Positions 1-5,245 of a stretch of 5,427 bases of DNA are shown here, one piece after another. A program made the position numbers and the translations under genes. The notes below the pieces were generated by a model. The model worked only from the letters and a program-made list of their open reading frames with translations, did not search any database and had not been told where the DNA came from. Source of the DNA: Deltaproteobacteria bacterium (GTDB lineage Bacteria; Desulfobacterota; Desulfarculia; Desulfarculales; Desulfarculaceae); the NCBI GenBank assembly GCA_021815655.1, contig JAKAGJ010000193.1, positions 1 to 5,427 on the forward strand, written 5' to 3'. Each line of letters starts with the position of its first letter. The stretch's first letter is position 1.

Positions 1-45
1 GGGGCGGGCGCGGGTCGAATTGACTGACGCCGGACAATTCACGAC

Positions 46-84
46 GCGATTGCTTCGTCGCCTCCGAGGGCTCCTGGCAATGAC
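46..84 (+). repeat. REP-like dispersed hairpin repeat, copy 1
   Basis: A 39-bp unit that starts GCGATTGCTTCGTCGC and ends GCAATGAC. It shares its ends with three other units in this window (3754-3804 inverted, 5246-5296, 5329-5366). The outer stem is ATTGC/GCAAT. The conserved internal strands read TTCGTC on the left and TCCTG here on the right, where the other copies have TCCTC. The centre is a short weak stem beginning GCC and ending GGC. This copy lacks the GTAGGGTGG left extension found in two of the others. No coding sense is evident. It is likely a REP-type intergenic element; the family name is not known to me. Confidence 0.7.
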
Positions 85-111
85 GATCCTGCGCGAAATT
101 GCGTCGCCTTC

Positions 112-185
112 ATGTAGGGGCGGGGTTTACCCCCGCCCTCCTCAGCCGATGATAGGACGGGCGGGGGTAAACCCCGCCCCTACAT
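112..185. repeat. 27-bp perfect inverted repeat, long GC-rich hairpin upstream of metG
   Basis: The left arm at 112-138 and the right arm at 159-185 are perfect reverse complements over 27 bases, separated by a 20-base loop that can pair further with a one-base bulge. The arms begin ATGTAGGGGCGGGG and contain a TTTA/TAAA core. The element ends 74 bases before the metG start. If transcription begins upstream of it, it would form a very stable structure in the metG leader. It has no T-run on either side, so it is not a typical intrinsic terminator. Repeats with arms of this GGGGCGGGTTTACCC type are, from general experience, common dispersed intergenic elements in some high-GC genomes. That it is such an element here is inference. 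Confidence 0.85.
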
Positions 186-259
186 AAAAACCAAAGACCC
201 CGGATTTTCCAGGGCCGCCCTCGCGGCAAACCAGCAAATCAACCACCAGGACCTAATCC

Positions 260-2254
260 ATGAGCCAGAGCTTCTACATCACCACGCCCATCTATTACGT
301 CAACGCCGAGCCCCACCTGGGGCACGCCTACTCCACCATTGTCTGCGACGCCGCCGCCCGCTTCCACCGCCTCTTGGGCGACGAGGTGCGCTTCCAGACC
401 GGCACCGACGAGCACGGCGACAAGATCGCCGAGGCGGCGGCCAAGCAGGGCATCGCCCCCCAAGCCTACGCCGATAGGGTCAGCGGGCTCTTCCGCGCCA
501 CCTGGCCGCCCCTGGCCATCGCCCATGACAACTTCATCCGCACCACCGACCCGGCCCACATCGCCACCGTGCGCCTGATCCTGCAAAAGATCTTCGACGC
601 CGGCGACATCTACCTGGGCAAGTACGGCGGCAACTACTGCGTGGGCTGCGAGCGCTTCCTCACCGACAAGGAACTCATTGACGGCAAGTGCCCGGACCAC
701 GACCGGCCCACCCAGTTCATCGAGGAGGAAAACTACTTCTTCCGCATGGGCTCCTATCAACAGGCCCTCATCGAGCACATCGAGCGCCACCCGGATTTCA
801 TCCGCCCCGAGCGCTACAGGAACGAGGTGCTCTCCTTCCTCAAGGAGCCCCTGGAGGACCTGTGCATCAGCCGGCCCACCAGCCGGCTGACCTGGGGCAT
901 CGAGCTGCCCTTTGACCCCCGCTTCGTCACCTACGTGTGGTTCGACGCCCTGATTAACTACCTAACCGGCCTGGGCTATCCCGACGACCCTCTCATGGCC
1001 AAGTTCTGGCCGGCCACCCAGCACCTGATCGCCAAGGACATCCTGAAACCCCACGGCATCTACTGGCCCACCATGCTCATGGCCCTGGCCAAGGCCGATA
1101 ACAAGCCCCTGGACGCCTACCTCTACCAGCACCTCAACGTGCACGGCTACTGGAAGACCGGCGCCGGCAAGATGAGCAAGAGCCTGGGCAACGTGGTGGC
1201 CCCCCTGGAGCTGGCCAAGGTCTACGGCGCCGACGCCTTCCGCTACTTCCTGCTCAGGGACATGGCCTTCGGCCTGGACGCCAGCTTCAGCGAGGAGGCC
1301 CTGGTGGAGCGCTACAACGCCGACCTGGCCAACGACCTGGGCAACCTGTTCAGCCGCGTGCTGAACATGCTCTACCAATACCGGGGCGGCGTGGTGCCGG
1401 CCGCCGAATTCCCGCAACCAGACTGCCAGGAGCTGTTGGACCTGGGCCGCCAGGCGGTGCAGGGCTACAGCCAGCAGATGCAGGGCTTCCACTTCCACCT
1501 GGCCTTGAGCGAGGTATGGCAGCTCATCGGCGAGGCCAACCGCTTCGTGGTGAGAGCCGAGCCCTGGGTGCTGGCCAAGGACCCCGCCCAGCAAAAACGC
1601 CTGGACGCGGTGCTGTGCGCCCTGGTGCAGGTGCTGGGCCTGGTGACGGTGCTCATAGAGCCGGTGATGCCGGGCACCTCCCTGGCCATGGCCGGGCACC
1701 TGGGCCTGGAACTGCCCGAGCTGATCGGCCTCGCCCGCCTGGAGTCCGCGGACCTGGTGGCCGCCGGCACCACCCTGGGCAAGCCGCCGGCCCTGTTCCC
1801 GCGCATAGACACCGCCAAGGTCAAGGCCAAGGCCGAGAAGGCCGAGGCCAAGGCCGCGCTGCCCGCCGAGACGCCATCGCCCAAGGAGAAGAAGCCCATG
1901 GCCAAGGAAGCCGCCGCCCCCCCGGCCCAGATCGAGTACGACGAGTTCGCCAAGGTGGACCTCAAGCTGGGCACGGTGCGCGCCGCGGAGAAGGTCAAGG
2001 GCGCCGACCGCCTTTTGAAGCTGTCCATCGACCTGGGCGAGGAGGACGGCCCGCGCACCGTGGTGGCCGGCATCGCCCAGCACTACGCCCCCGAGGAGCT
2101 GCTGGGGCGCCAGGTGGTGGTGGTGGCCAACCTCAAGCCGGTGACCTTGAAGGGCGTGGAGAGCCGGGGCATGGTGCTGGCGGCGGTTGGCGATGACAAG
2201 GTGCGGGTGCTCTCGCCGGACACCCTCCTGCCGCCGGGCAGCAAGGTGCGCTAA
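260..2254 (+). CDS. metG: Methionyl-tRNA synthetase with C-terminal tRNA-binding domain
   Basis: This cytosolic class Ia aminoacyl-tRNA synthetase charges tRNA-Met and initiator tRNA with methionine, using ATP. The 664 residues are close to the full-length dimeric bacterial form. The Rossmann catalytic core carries the HIGH-type motif HLGH at 19-22 and KMSKS at 304-308. Between them sits a single zinc knuckle with C127, C130, C144 and H147, the C-x2-C/C-x2-H arrangement known from Thermus MetRS, followed by WFDALINY from 227 and the KDILKPH segment from 259. The helical anticodon-binding domain includes the AEPWVLAK signature with W436. A Lys/Ala-rich linker (about 517-557) joins it to a Trbp111-like OB-fold domain (about 558-664) that dimerises and aids tRNA binding. 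The start is chosen because AGGA lies 8 bases upstream (248-251) and the N-terminus is of normal family length. The gene appears monocistronic. All motifs are intact and I see no truncation. Confidence 0.97.
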   Translation: MSQSFYITTPIYYVNAEPHLGHAYSTIVCDAAARFHRLLGDEVRFQTGTDEHGDKIAEAAAKQGIAPQAYADRVSGLFRATWPPLAIAHDNFIRTTDPAHIATVRLILQKIFDAGDIYLGKYGGNYCVGCERFLTDKELIDGKCPDHDRPTQFIEEENYFFRMGSYQQALIEHIERHPDFIRPERYRNEVLSFLKEPLEDLCISRPTSRLTWGIELPFDPRFVTYVWFDALINYLTGLGYPDDPLMAKFWPATQHLIAKDILKPHGIYWPTMLMALAKADNKPLDAYLYQHLNVHGYWKTGAGKMSKSLGNVVAPLELAKVYGADAFRYFLLRDMAFGLDASFSEEALVERYNADLANDLGNLFSRVLNMLYQYRGGVVPAAEFPQPDCQELLDLGRQAVQGYSQQMQGFHFHLALSEVWQLIGEANRFVVRAEPWVLAKDPAQQKRLDAVLCALVQVLGLVTVLIEPVMPGTSLAMAGHLGLELPELIGLARLESADLVAAGTTLGKPPALFPRIDTAKVKAKAEKAEAKAALPAETPSPKEKKPMAKEAAAPPAQIEYDEFAKVDLKLGTVRAAEKVKGADRLLKLSIDLGEEDGPRTVVAGIAQHYAPEELLGRQVVVVANLKPVTLKGVESRGMVLAAVGDDKVRVLSPDTLLPPGSKVR

Positions 2255-2269
2255 GGCGTTTGGGCCTGA

Positions 2270-2292
2270 CCGGCCCCAGCCCGGGCGGTTTT
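2270..2292 (+). terminator. Weak possible terminator after metG
   Basis: About 15 bases after the metG stop, an imperfect GC hairpin can form (CCGGCCC against GGGCGG with a bulge), followed by only four T residues. A competing stem GGGCC/GGCCC lies just upstream at 2262-2276. This is much weaker than the two terminators behind the Cache genes, so termination here is uncertain and may be partial or Rho-dependent. Confidence 0.3.
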
Positions 2293-2310
2293 CCCTGGAC
2301 GGGGGCATGG

Positions 2311-2344
2311 TTTAGATATTAATATTTAATTTATTAAATATATC
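2311..2344 (+). promoter_or_regulatory. AT-rich promoter candidate with 9-bp palindrome before the first Cache gene
   Basis: A 34-base tract made almost entirely of A and T interrupts otherwise GC-rich DNA, 66 bases before the start codon at 2410. It contains a perfect inverted repeat, ATATTTAAT (2322-2330) and ATTAAATAT (2333-2341), separated by TT. Several -10-like hexamers fit. For example, TTTAGA at 2311 with an AT-rich -10 about 18 bases downstream is possible, but none is clearly best. The palindrome could be an operator or simply promoter DNA that melts easily. Between the tract and the ribosome binding site lies a GC stem (GCCCGGCC 2348-2355 with GGCCGGGC 2373-2380). Confidence 0.45.
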
Positions 2345-2409
2345 GCGGCCCGGCCGGCCCCCCCGGGAGCAGGGCCGGGCAACCACACCCCAGGTAGAAG
2401 GAGAAGCCC

Positions 2410-2901
2410 ATGCCCAAGCGACTGCCCCTGGCCCTGGCCTTGACCCTGGTCCTGTGCTGGTCCTCCCTGGCCCTGGCCGTCACCCCCCAGGAGGTGGTGG
2501 ACCTGGTCAAGTCGGCGGCCAAGCTCTATCAGGACAAAGGCCTGGAGGCCGCCACCGCGGCCATCAACGACAAGAACGGCCCCTTCGTCAAGGGTGAGCT
2601 GTACGTCTTCATGGGCAAGATGGATAAGCCCGAGCTCATCGCCCACCCCCTGGCGCCCCAGCTCATCGGCAAGGACATGTCCATGATAAAGGACGTCAAG
2701 GGCAAGCTCTTCCAACTGGAGTTCCTGAACATCGCCAAGGACAAGGGCGCCGGCTGGACCGAGTACTGGTGGCCCAAGCCCGGCCAGAAGGAGGCCTCGC
2801 CCAAGGCCACCTATATCCTCAAGTCCCAAGACGGCAAGGTGTGGTTCGGCTGCGGGGCCTACGGCCTCGACGCCAAGGCCGCCGAGGCCCAGGCCAAGTA
2901 G
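2410..2901 (+). CDS. Secreted single-Cache-domain protein, paralogue 1
   Basis: A 163-residue protein with a Sec signal peptide: basic N-terminus (K3, R4), hydrophobic core to about residue 20, and a probable cut after ALA at 21-23. There is no lipobox, since the residue before C16 is Leu. The mature part resembles the single Cache 2 (sCache_2) fold, which binds small ligands in the periplasm. Recognisable pieces are the N-terminal helix with YQDKGLEAA, the GPFVKGELYVFM strand, the AHP motif at 78-80, IGKD at 86-89, the GWTEYWWPKPG block at 115-125, and a final FGCGAY strand. Such domains are usually the sensor half of chemoreceptors and histidine kinases. Here there is no membrane anchor or output domain, so the protein should be free in the periplasm. 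Ligand and partner are unknown. AAGGAG lies 6 bases before the ATG. The protein is about 75% identical, without gaps, to the neighbour at 3105-3596, and a strong terminator follows. Confidence 0.88.
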   Translation: MPKRLPLALALTLVLCWSSLALAVTPQEVVDLVKSAAKLYQDKGLEAATAAINDKNGPFVKGELYVFMGKMDKPELIAHPLAPQLIGKDMSMIKDVKGKLFQLEFLNIAKDKGAGWTEYWWPKPGQKEASPKATYILKSQDGKVWFGCGAYGLDAKAAEAQAK

Positions 2902-2925
2902 CCGCCAGCCACAGAGCGCTGAACC

Positions 2926-2963
2926 AGGCCGCTCGCCCCACCCGGGGCGGGCGGCCTGTTTTT
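2926..2963 (+). terminator. Strong intrinsic terminator after Cache paralogue 1
   Basis: A 14-bp stem (2926-2939 with 2944-2957, one G-U pair) closes a 4-base ACCC loop and is followed by G and five T residues (2959-2963). It starts 25 bases past the stop codon. The stem core CCGCTCGCCC/GGGCGGGCGG recurs in the terminator of the second Cache gene, so the duplication seems to have included it. Confidence 0.92.
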
Positions 2964-2988
2964 GGACCCCAGGCCCCGGGCGATGGGC

Positions 2989-2994
2989 TATAAT
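2989..2994 (+). promoter_or_regulatory. Consensus -10 box for Cache paralogue 2
   Basis: A perfect TATAAT sits in an AT-rich island (GCTATAATATATTTTATC) immediately after the terminator of the upstream paralogue, in otherwise GC-rich DNA. No convincing -35 is seen: TTGGAC at 2962-2967 would leave a 21-base spacer and overlaps the terminator T-run. Transcription starting about 7 bases downstream would give a leader of roughly 100 bases, including the palindrome GCGCCGGCGC at 3042-3051. Confidence 0.55.
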
Positions 2995-3091
2995 ATATTT
3001 TATCAGTAGAGCTTAACCCGGCCCAGTCTCCTGCCCCCCTGGCGCCGGCGCGGAGCTGTATTGGGGCCATGGTTCATCAACGAGTACATGC

Positions 3092-3100
3092 AAAGGAGGA
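3092..3100 (+). promoter_or_regulatory. Ribosome binding site that sets the GTG start at 3105
   Basis: AAAGGAGGA is a near-perfect Shine-Dalgarno sequence, with its end 4 bases before GTG at 3105-3107. The in-frame ATG at 3069 would add 12 residues (MVHQRVHAKEEP) and would place this site inside the coding region. The GTG start gives MKKTLL, a normal signal-peptide beginning, and exactly the same length as the paralogue. Confidence 0.88.
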
Positions 3101-3104
3101 GCCC

Positions 3105-3596
3105 GTGAAAAAAACCCTTTTGATTACCCTGGTCCTGGCCTTGGGCCTGTGCTGGTCCTGCCTGGCCCTGGCCGCCACCCCCAAGGAGGTGGTTGACCTG
3201 ACCAAGTCGGCGGCCAAGTTCTATCAGGACAAGGGCCTGGAGGCGACCATCGCCGCCGTGGGCGACAAAAACGGCCCCTTCGTCAAGGGCGATCTTTATA
3301 TCTTCATGGGCGCCGTGGACAAGATGGAGCTGGTGGCCCACCCCATGAGCCCCCAGCTGGTGGGCAAGGACCTTACCGCCCTCAAGGACGTCAAGGGCAA
3401 GCTCTTCTTCGTGGAGTTCCGCAACATCGCCAAGGACAAGGGCTCCGGCTGGACCGAGTACTGGTGGCCCAAGCCCGGCCAGAAGGAAGCCTCGCCCAAG
3501 GCCTCCTACATACTCAAGTCCTATGACGGCAAGTACTACTTCGGCTGCGGTGCCTACGGCATCGACGCCAAGACCGCCGAGAGCCAGGCCAAGTAA
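3105..3596 (+). CDS. Secreted single-Cache-domain protein, paralogue 2
   Basis: A 163-residue tandem copy of the gene at 2410-2901, aligned without gaps at about 122 of 163 identical residues by hand count. The signal peptide has KK at 2-3, a hydrophobic core and a probable cut after ALA at 21-23. C16 and C19 lie in the signal peptide and are not in a lipobox context. The sCache_2-like features are shared: YQDKGLEA, GPFVKGDLYIFMG, AHP at 78-80, VGKD at 86-89, GWTEYWWPKPG at 115-125 and FGCGAY near the end, including the single mature cysteine C148. Most differences fall in the signal peptide and at scattered positions such as 70-93 and 140-145, where ligand-contacting strands might lie. That could mean different ligand preference, but this is inference. 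The GTG start is chosen from the strong Shine-Dalgarno site and equal length. The gene has its own -10 box and terminator, so it can be expressed separately from paralogue 1. Confidence 0.88.
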   Translation: MKKTLLITLVLALGLCWSCLALAATPKEVVDLTKSAAKFYQDKGLEATIAAVGDKNGPFVKGDLYIFMGAVDKMELVAHPMSPQLVGKDLTALKDVKGKLFFVEFRNIAKDKGSGWTEYWWPKPGQKEASPKASYILKSYDGKYYFGCGAYGIDAKTAESQAK

Positions 3597-3620
3597 ACGA
3601 CCGTAGAATTTCTGCTAGGA

Positions 3621-3660
3621 CCAGCCGCTCGCCCTCACCGGGGCGGGCGGCTGGTTTTTT
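3621..3660 (+). terminator. Strong intrinsic terminator after Cache paralogue 2
   Basis: A 14-bp stem (3621-3634 with 3641-3654, one G-U pair) closes a 6-base loop TCACCG and is followed directly by six T residues (3655-3660). It begins 24 bases after the stop codon. Its stem core matches the terminator of paralogue 1, including the position of the G-U pair, and differs at the base of the stem (CCAGCC in place of AGGCC). Confidence 0.94.
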
Positions 3661-3698
3661 GCGCCTCCAGGAGCATGGCCTCGGCTGGTCTTCAGAAG

Positions 3699-3718
3699 AA
3701 AAAGCCAAGCGGTTTTTT
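3699..3718. terminator. Bidirectional terminator-like hairpin, copy 1
   Basis: AAAAAGCC (3699-3706) pairs with GGTTTTTT (3711-3718) across the loop AAGC, with one G-U pair. The A-run and T-run let it read as a terminator on both strands, which suits its place between convergent genes. The 18-base core AAAGCCAAGCGGTTTTTT is repeated exactly at 3848-3865. The GC part of the stem is short, so efficiency is uncertain. Confidence 0.5.
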
Positions 3719-3753
3719 GTCCCAGGGCTACAAGATAACTGCCAGGAATATTT

Positions 3754-3804
3754 GTCATTGCGAGGAGCAGCCCGGCAGGGATGCGACGCGGCAATCCACC
3801 CTAC
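3754..3804 (-). repeat. REP-like dispersed hairpin repeat, copy 2 (inverted)
   Basis: A 51-bp unit in the opposite orientation to the other three. Read on the minus strand it begins GTAGGGTGGATTGC and ends TCCTCGCAATGAC. It matches copy 3 at about 45 of 51 positions by hand count. The outer stem is ATTGC/GCAAT and the inner stem is GCATCCC/GGGCTGC with one mismatch. It does not overlap any likely gene. Confidence 0.8.
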
Positions 3805-3847
3805 TTTTCATTGATGTAGCCCAGCGGAGCTAGCGGGAGAAGCAGCC

Positions 3848-3865
3848 AAAGCCAAGCGGTTTTTT
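3848..3865. terminator. Bidirectional terminator-like hairpin, copy 2
   Basis: An exact copy of the 18-base core at 3701-3718: AAAGCC, loop AAGC, then GGTTTTTT. The stem is shorter than in copy 1 because CC, not AA, precedes it, so only about six pairs can form. It lies immediately upstream of the palindrome at 3869-4040. Confidence 0.4.
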
Positions 3866-3868
3866 CTT

Positions 3869-4040
3869 GTGCCCCGCCTCGCCGCCCGGCCATACCGCGC
3901 CTGGCCGGTGCGTGGGCCTGATCGAGACGGCCAGGCCACGGGGGCTCGGGCCAGCAAACGGGCTCACTCTGGCGGTGGCCAACCGTAACACTCCGGCCTT
4001 CACCCGGCGATTAAGAATGGCCGGGCTTGAGGCGGGGCAC
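3869..4040. repeat. Large imperfect palindromic element, possible MITE or structured RNA
   Basis: The ends are a perfect 12-bp inverted repeat, GTGCCCCGCCTC (3869-3880) and GAGGCGGGGCAC (4029-4040). After a 4/3-base internal loop they continue as a 9-bp perfect inverted repeat, CCCGGCCAT (3885-3893) and ATGGCCGGG (4017-4025). Inside is a further hairpin, CGTGGGCCTG (3911-3920) with CAGGCCACG (3932-3940), and a small stem TGGC/GCCA at 3970-3981. The whole is 172 bases. Clear target-site duplications are not visible at the ends. An 81-codon reading frame crosses it on the plus strand, but it has no ribosome binding site and a low-complexity Gly/Arg/Ala composition. What it does is unknown. Confidence 0.6.
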
Positions 4041-4108
4041 GGGGTCTGGGGTGAGGGAAGCATCAAGGCCGCTGGCCCCAGGGGCTCGTCCCGGGAAGGG
4101 CGGGCAGG

Positions 4109-5152
4109 CTAGGGCTTGAGGGCGTTCTGGATCATCTGCAACAGCCCTTGCAGGCTGGGGCTCAAGGTAGCGAATCGCCGGTTCAAGGCCTGCTCCATGG
4201 CCTGGGGCCGCACCTCCAGGGGCGTGAAAGGAATAGCCATGCTCTTGCGCAGGCCCAGGATGTCCTCGGGCTCGTCCGGGGCCACCTCGGCGGCAGGGGC
4301 GGGCAGGGCTGCTACCTGCTGGTTGATGACCTGCTCGATGCGGCTGAGTTTGGCTCTAGTTTCCTGCTGGTTTTGGTACTGGGTAAACAAAATGAACTTG
4401 AGGAGTGTGGTGTCGTCGGCCAGGGCCTCCATGCCCTTGAACTGGATGGCCCCCTCGCCTTGCGCCTGGTTGACGGCCTGGGCCATCAGCGGCCCGGCGT
4501 AGAGGGTCAGGTCGGATAGCGGCAGCCTGAGCATCACCTCGGCCACCGACTCCAGCCAGGTGTATTTCTTTTCGAACTCCCCTGGCGCGAAGTCAATGCG
4601 CTGGCCGCGCTGCATGATGTGGGTACAGGTGACGCCTTTGATGATCCAGCCGGAGAGGTTGGCGTCATCCAGGCAGGCGCCGGAGAGATCGGCGCCGGTG
4701 AGATTTGCATCTATTAGTGAGGCAGCGCGCAAATCGGCATTGATGAGTTTAGCCCTGCTGAGGTCCACCCGGTAAAGGTTTGTTGAATTGAGTTCTGCCC
4801 GATTAAAATCAGCATCGCTGAGGGTTGCCCTGCTAAAGTCAGCCCAACTAACGTCAGCATAGCTTAGGTTCGCCCAGCGTAAATCTGCGTAATTAAGGTT
4901 AGCCTCAGCCACGTTCGCTTCACCAAGGTCCGCCCTAATAAATTTAGTTTTAAAAAAGTTTGCTTTGTACAAATCTGCGCCCCTCAAGTCGGCACGGCTA
5001 AAATCAACCTCACTTAAGTCAGCTTCTCGCAGGTCCACCTGACCTAAAGAGGCCCCCTCAAGGTCAGGTCTAACCTCCGGGTAATCATCCCTCCACATTT
5101 TCCATTTCAGAACACCCAGGTTCAATGCTGCCAGATGTTCCTGGTTGGCCAT
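4109..5152 (-). CDS. Pentapeptide-repeat protein with helical C-terminal region
   Basis: A 347-residue protein with no signal peptide or membrane segment, so probably cytosolic. Residues 1-28 form an N-terminal cap (GVLKWKMWRDDYPEVRPDL) of a type I recall in other pentapeptide proteins. Residues 29-168 are 28 consecutive A(D/N)LXX repeats in perfect register, with centres L31 to L166, mostly Leu with some Phe or Val. At four per turn that is seven coils of a right-handed quadrilateral beta-helix. A degenerate 29th unit (WIIKG) ends it. Next comes a conserved-looking segment with CTHIM and FAPGEFEKKY (about 176-197), then helices and a probable coiled coil (about 257-283), a Pro/Ala/acid linker (about 284-299) and a terminal helix. 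Function is unknown. DNA mimicry of the Qnr/MfpA kind is possible for the fold but nothing here shows it. The ATG is preceded by AAGGGGGAA (5155-5163). The repeat half is much more AT-rich than the C-terminal half. The gene is convergent with the Cache genes. Confidence 0.93.
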   Translation of the reverse strand: MANQEHLAALNLGVLKWKMWRDDYPEVRPDLEGASLGQVDLREADLSEVDFSRADLRGADLYKANFFKTKFIRADLGEANVAEANLNYADLRWANLSYADVSWADFSRATLSDADFNRAELNSTNLYRVDLSRAKLINADLRAASLIDANLTGADLSGACLDDANLSGWIIKGVTCTHIMQRGQRIDFAPGEFEKKYTWLESVAEVMLRLPLSDLTLYAGPLMAQAVNQAQGEGAIQFKGMEALADDTTLLKFILFTQYQNQQETRAKLSRIEQVINQQVAALPAPAAEVAPDEPEDILGLRKSMAIPFTPLEVRPQAMEQALNRRFATLSPSLQGLLQMIQNALKP

Positions 5153-5154
5153 GC

Positions 5155-5163
5155 TTCCCCCTT
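5155..5163 (-). promoter_or_regulatory. Ribosome binding site of the pentapeptide gene
   Basis: On the minus strand AAGGGGGAA precedes the ATG, with the GGGGG run ending 4 bases before it. It supports the start at 5152. No convincing -10/-35 pair was found upstream, where the DNA soon enters REP-like repeats. Confidence 0.7.
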
Positions 5164-5245
5164 TTACTGATACTCATCTCTGCCCCCGAGGCTAACCCAG
5201 GCCGCGCCGTCCTGGCTAGGGTCGGGCGGCCCGCTCAGAATACAA

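Larger units (their letters stand above)
3597..4108. other. 512-bp gene-free convergent spacer rich in structured DNA
   Basis: This stretch lies between the end of the second Cache gene and the end of the minus-strand pentapeptide gene. I see no credible gene in it. It holds a strong terminator (3621-3660), two copies of a short A/T-flanked hairpin (3699-3718, 3848-3865), an inverted REP-like unit (3754-3804) and a large imperfect palindrome (3869-4040). The remaining 4041-4108 is GC-rich, with a short GCCCC/GGGGC palindrome and no T-run suited to terminate the minus-strand gene. Confidence 0.8.

Noticed and set aside
1516..2196. 226-codon plus-strand frame inside metG
   Set aside because: It is a +1 shadow of metG, rich in Gly, Arg and Pro, with no recognisable fold. 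The metG frame is intact across it.
962..2308. Long open frame of 448 codons on the minus strand opposite metG
   Set aside because: It is antisense to a certain gene in high-GC DNA, where long shadow frames are expected. Its composition is low-complexity (His, Gln, Gly, Leu, Val) with no domain resemblance and no ribosome binding site.
2410..2480. Possible lipoprotein signal at C16 of the Cache proteins
   Set aside because: The residue before the cysteine is Leu, which does not fit a lipobox, and a normal ALA cleavage site follows at 21-23.
3069..3104. Upstream ATG that would lengthen the second Cache protein by 12 residues
   Set aside because: It lacks a good ribosome binding site, would place a charged segment before the signal peptide, and breaks the exact length match with the paralogue. 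The GTG at 3105 has AAAGGAGGA at ideal spacing.
3867..4112. 81-codon frame across the palindromic spacer
   Set aside because: There is no ribosome binding site, its composition is biased, and it overlaps a structured palindrome. It looks like chance.
4700..5100. CRISPR or tandem DNA repeat array in the AT-rich part of the minus-strand gene
   Set aside because: The 15-base periodicity comes from pentapeptide codons in an intact frame. The repeats are not identical and no spacers exist.
4109..5152. Qnr/MfpA-type gyrase protection protein
   Set aside because: Only the repeat fold is shared. There are no visible coil-interrupting loops and there is a large extra C-terminal region, so a resistance role is not supported.
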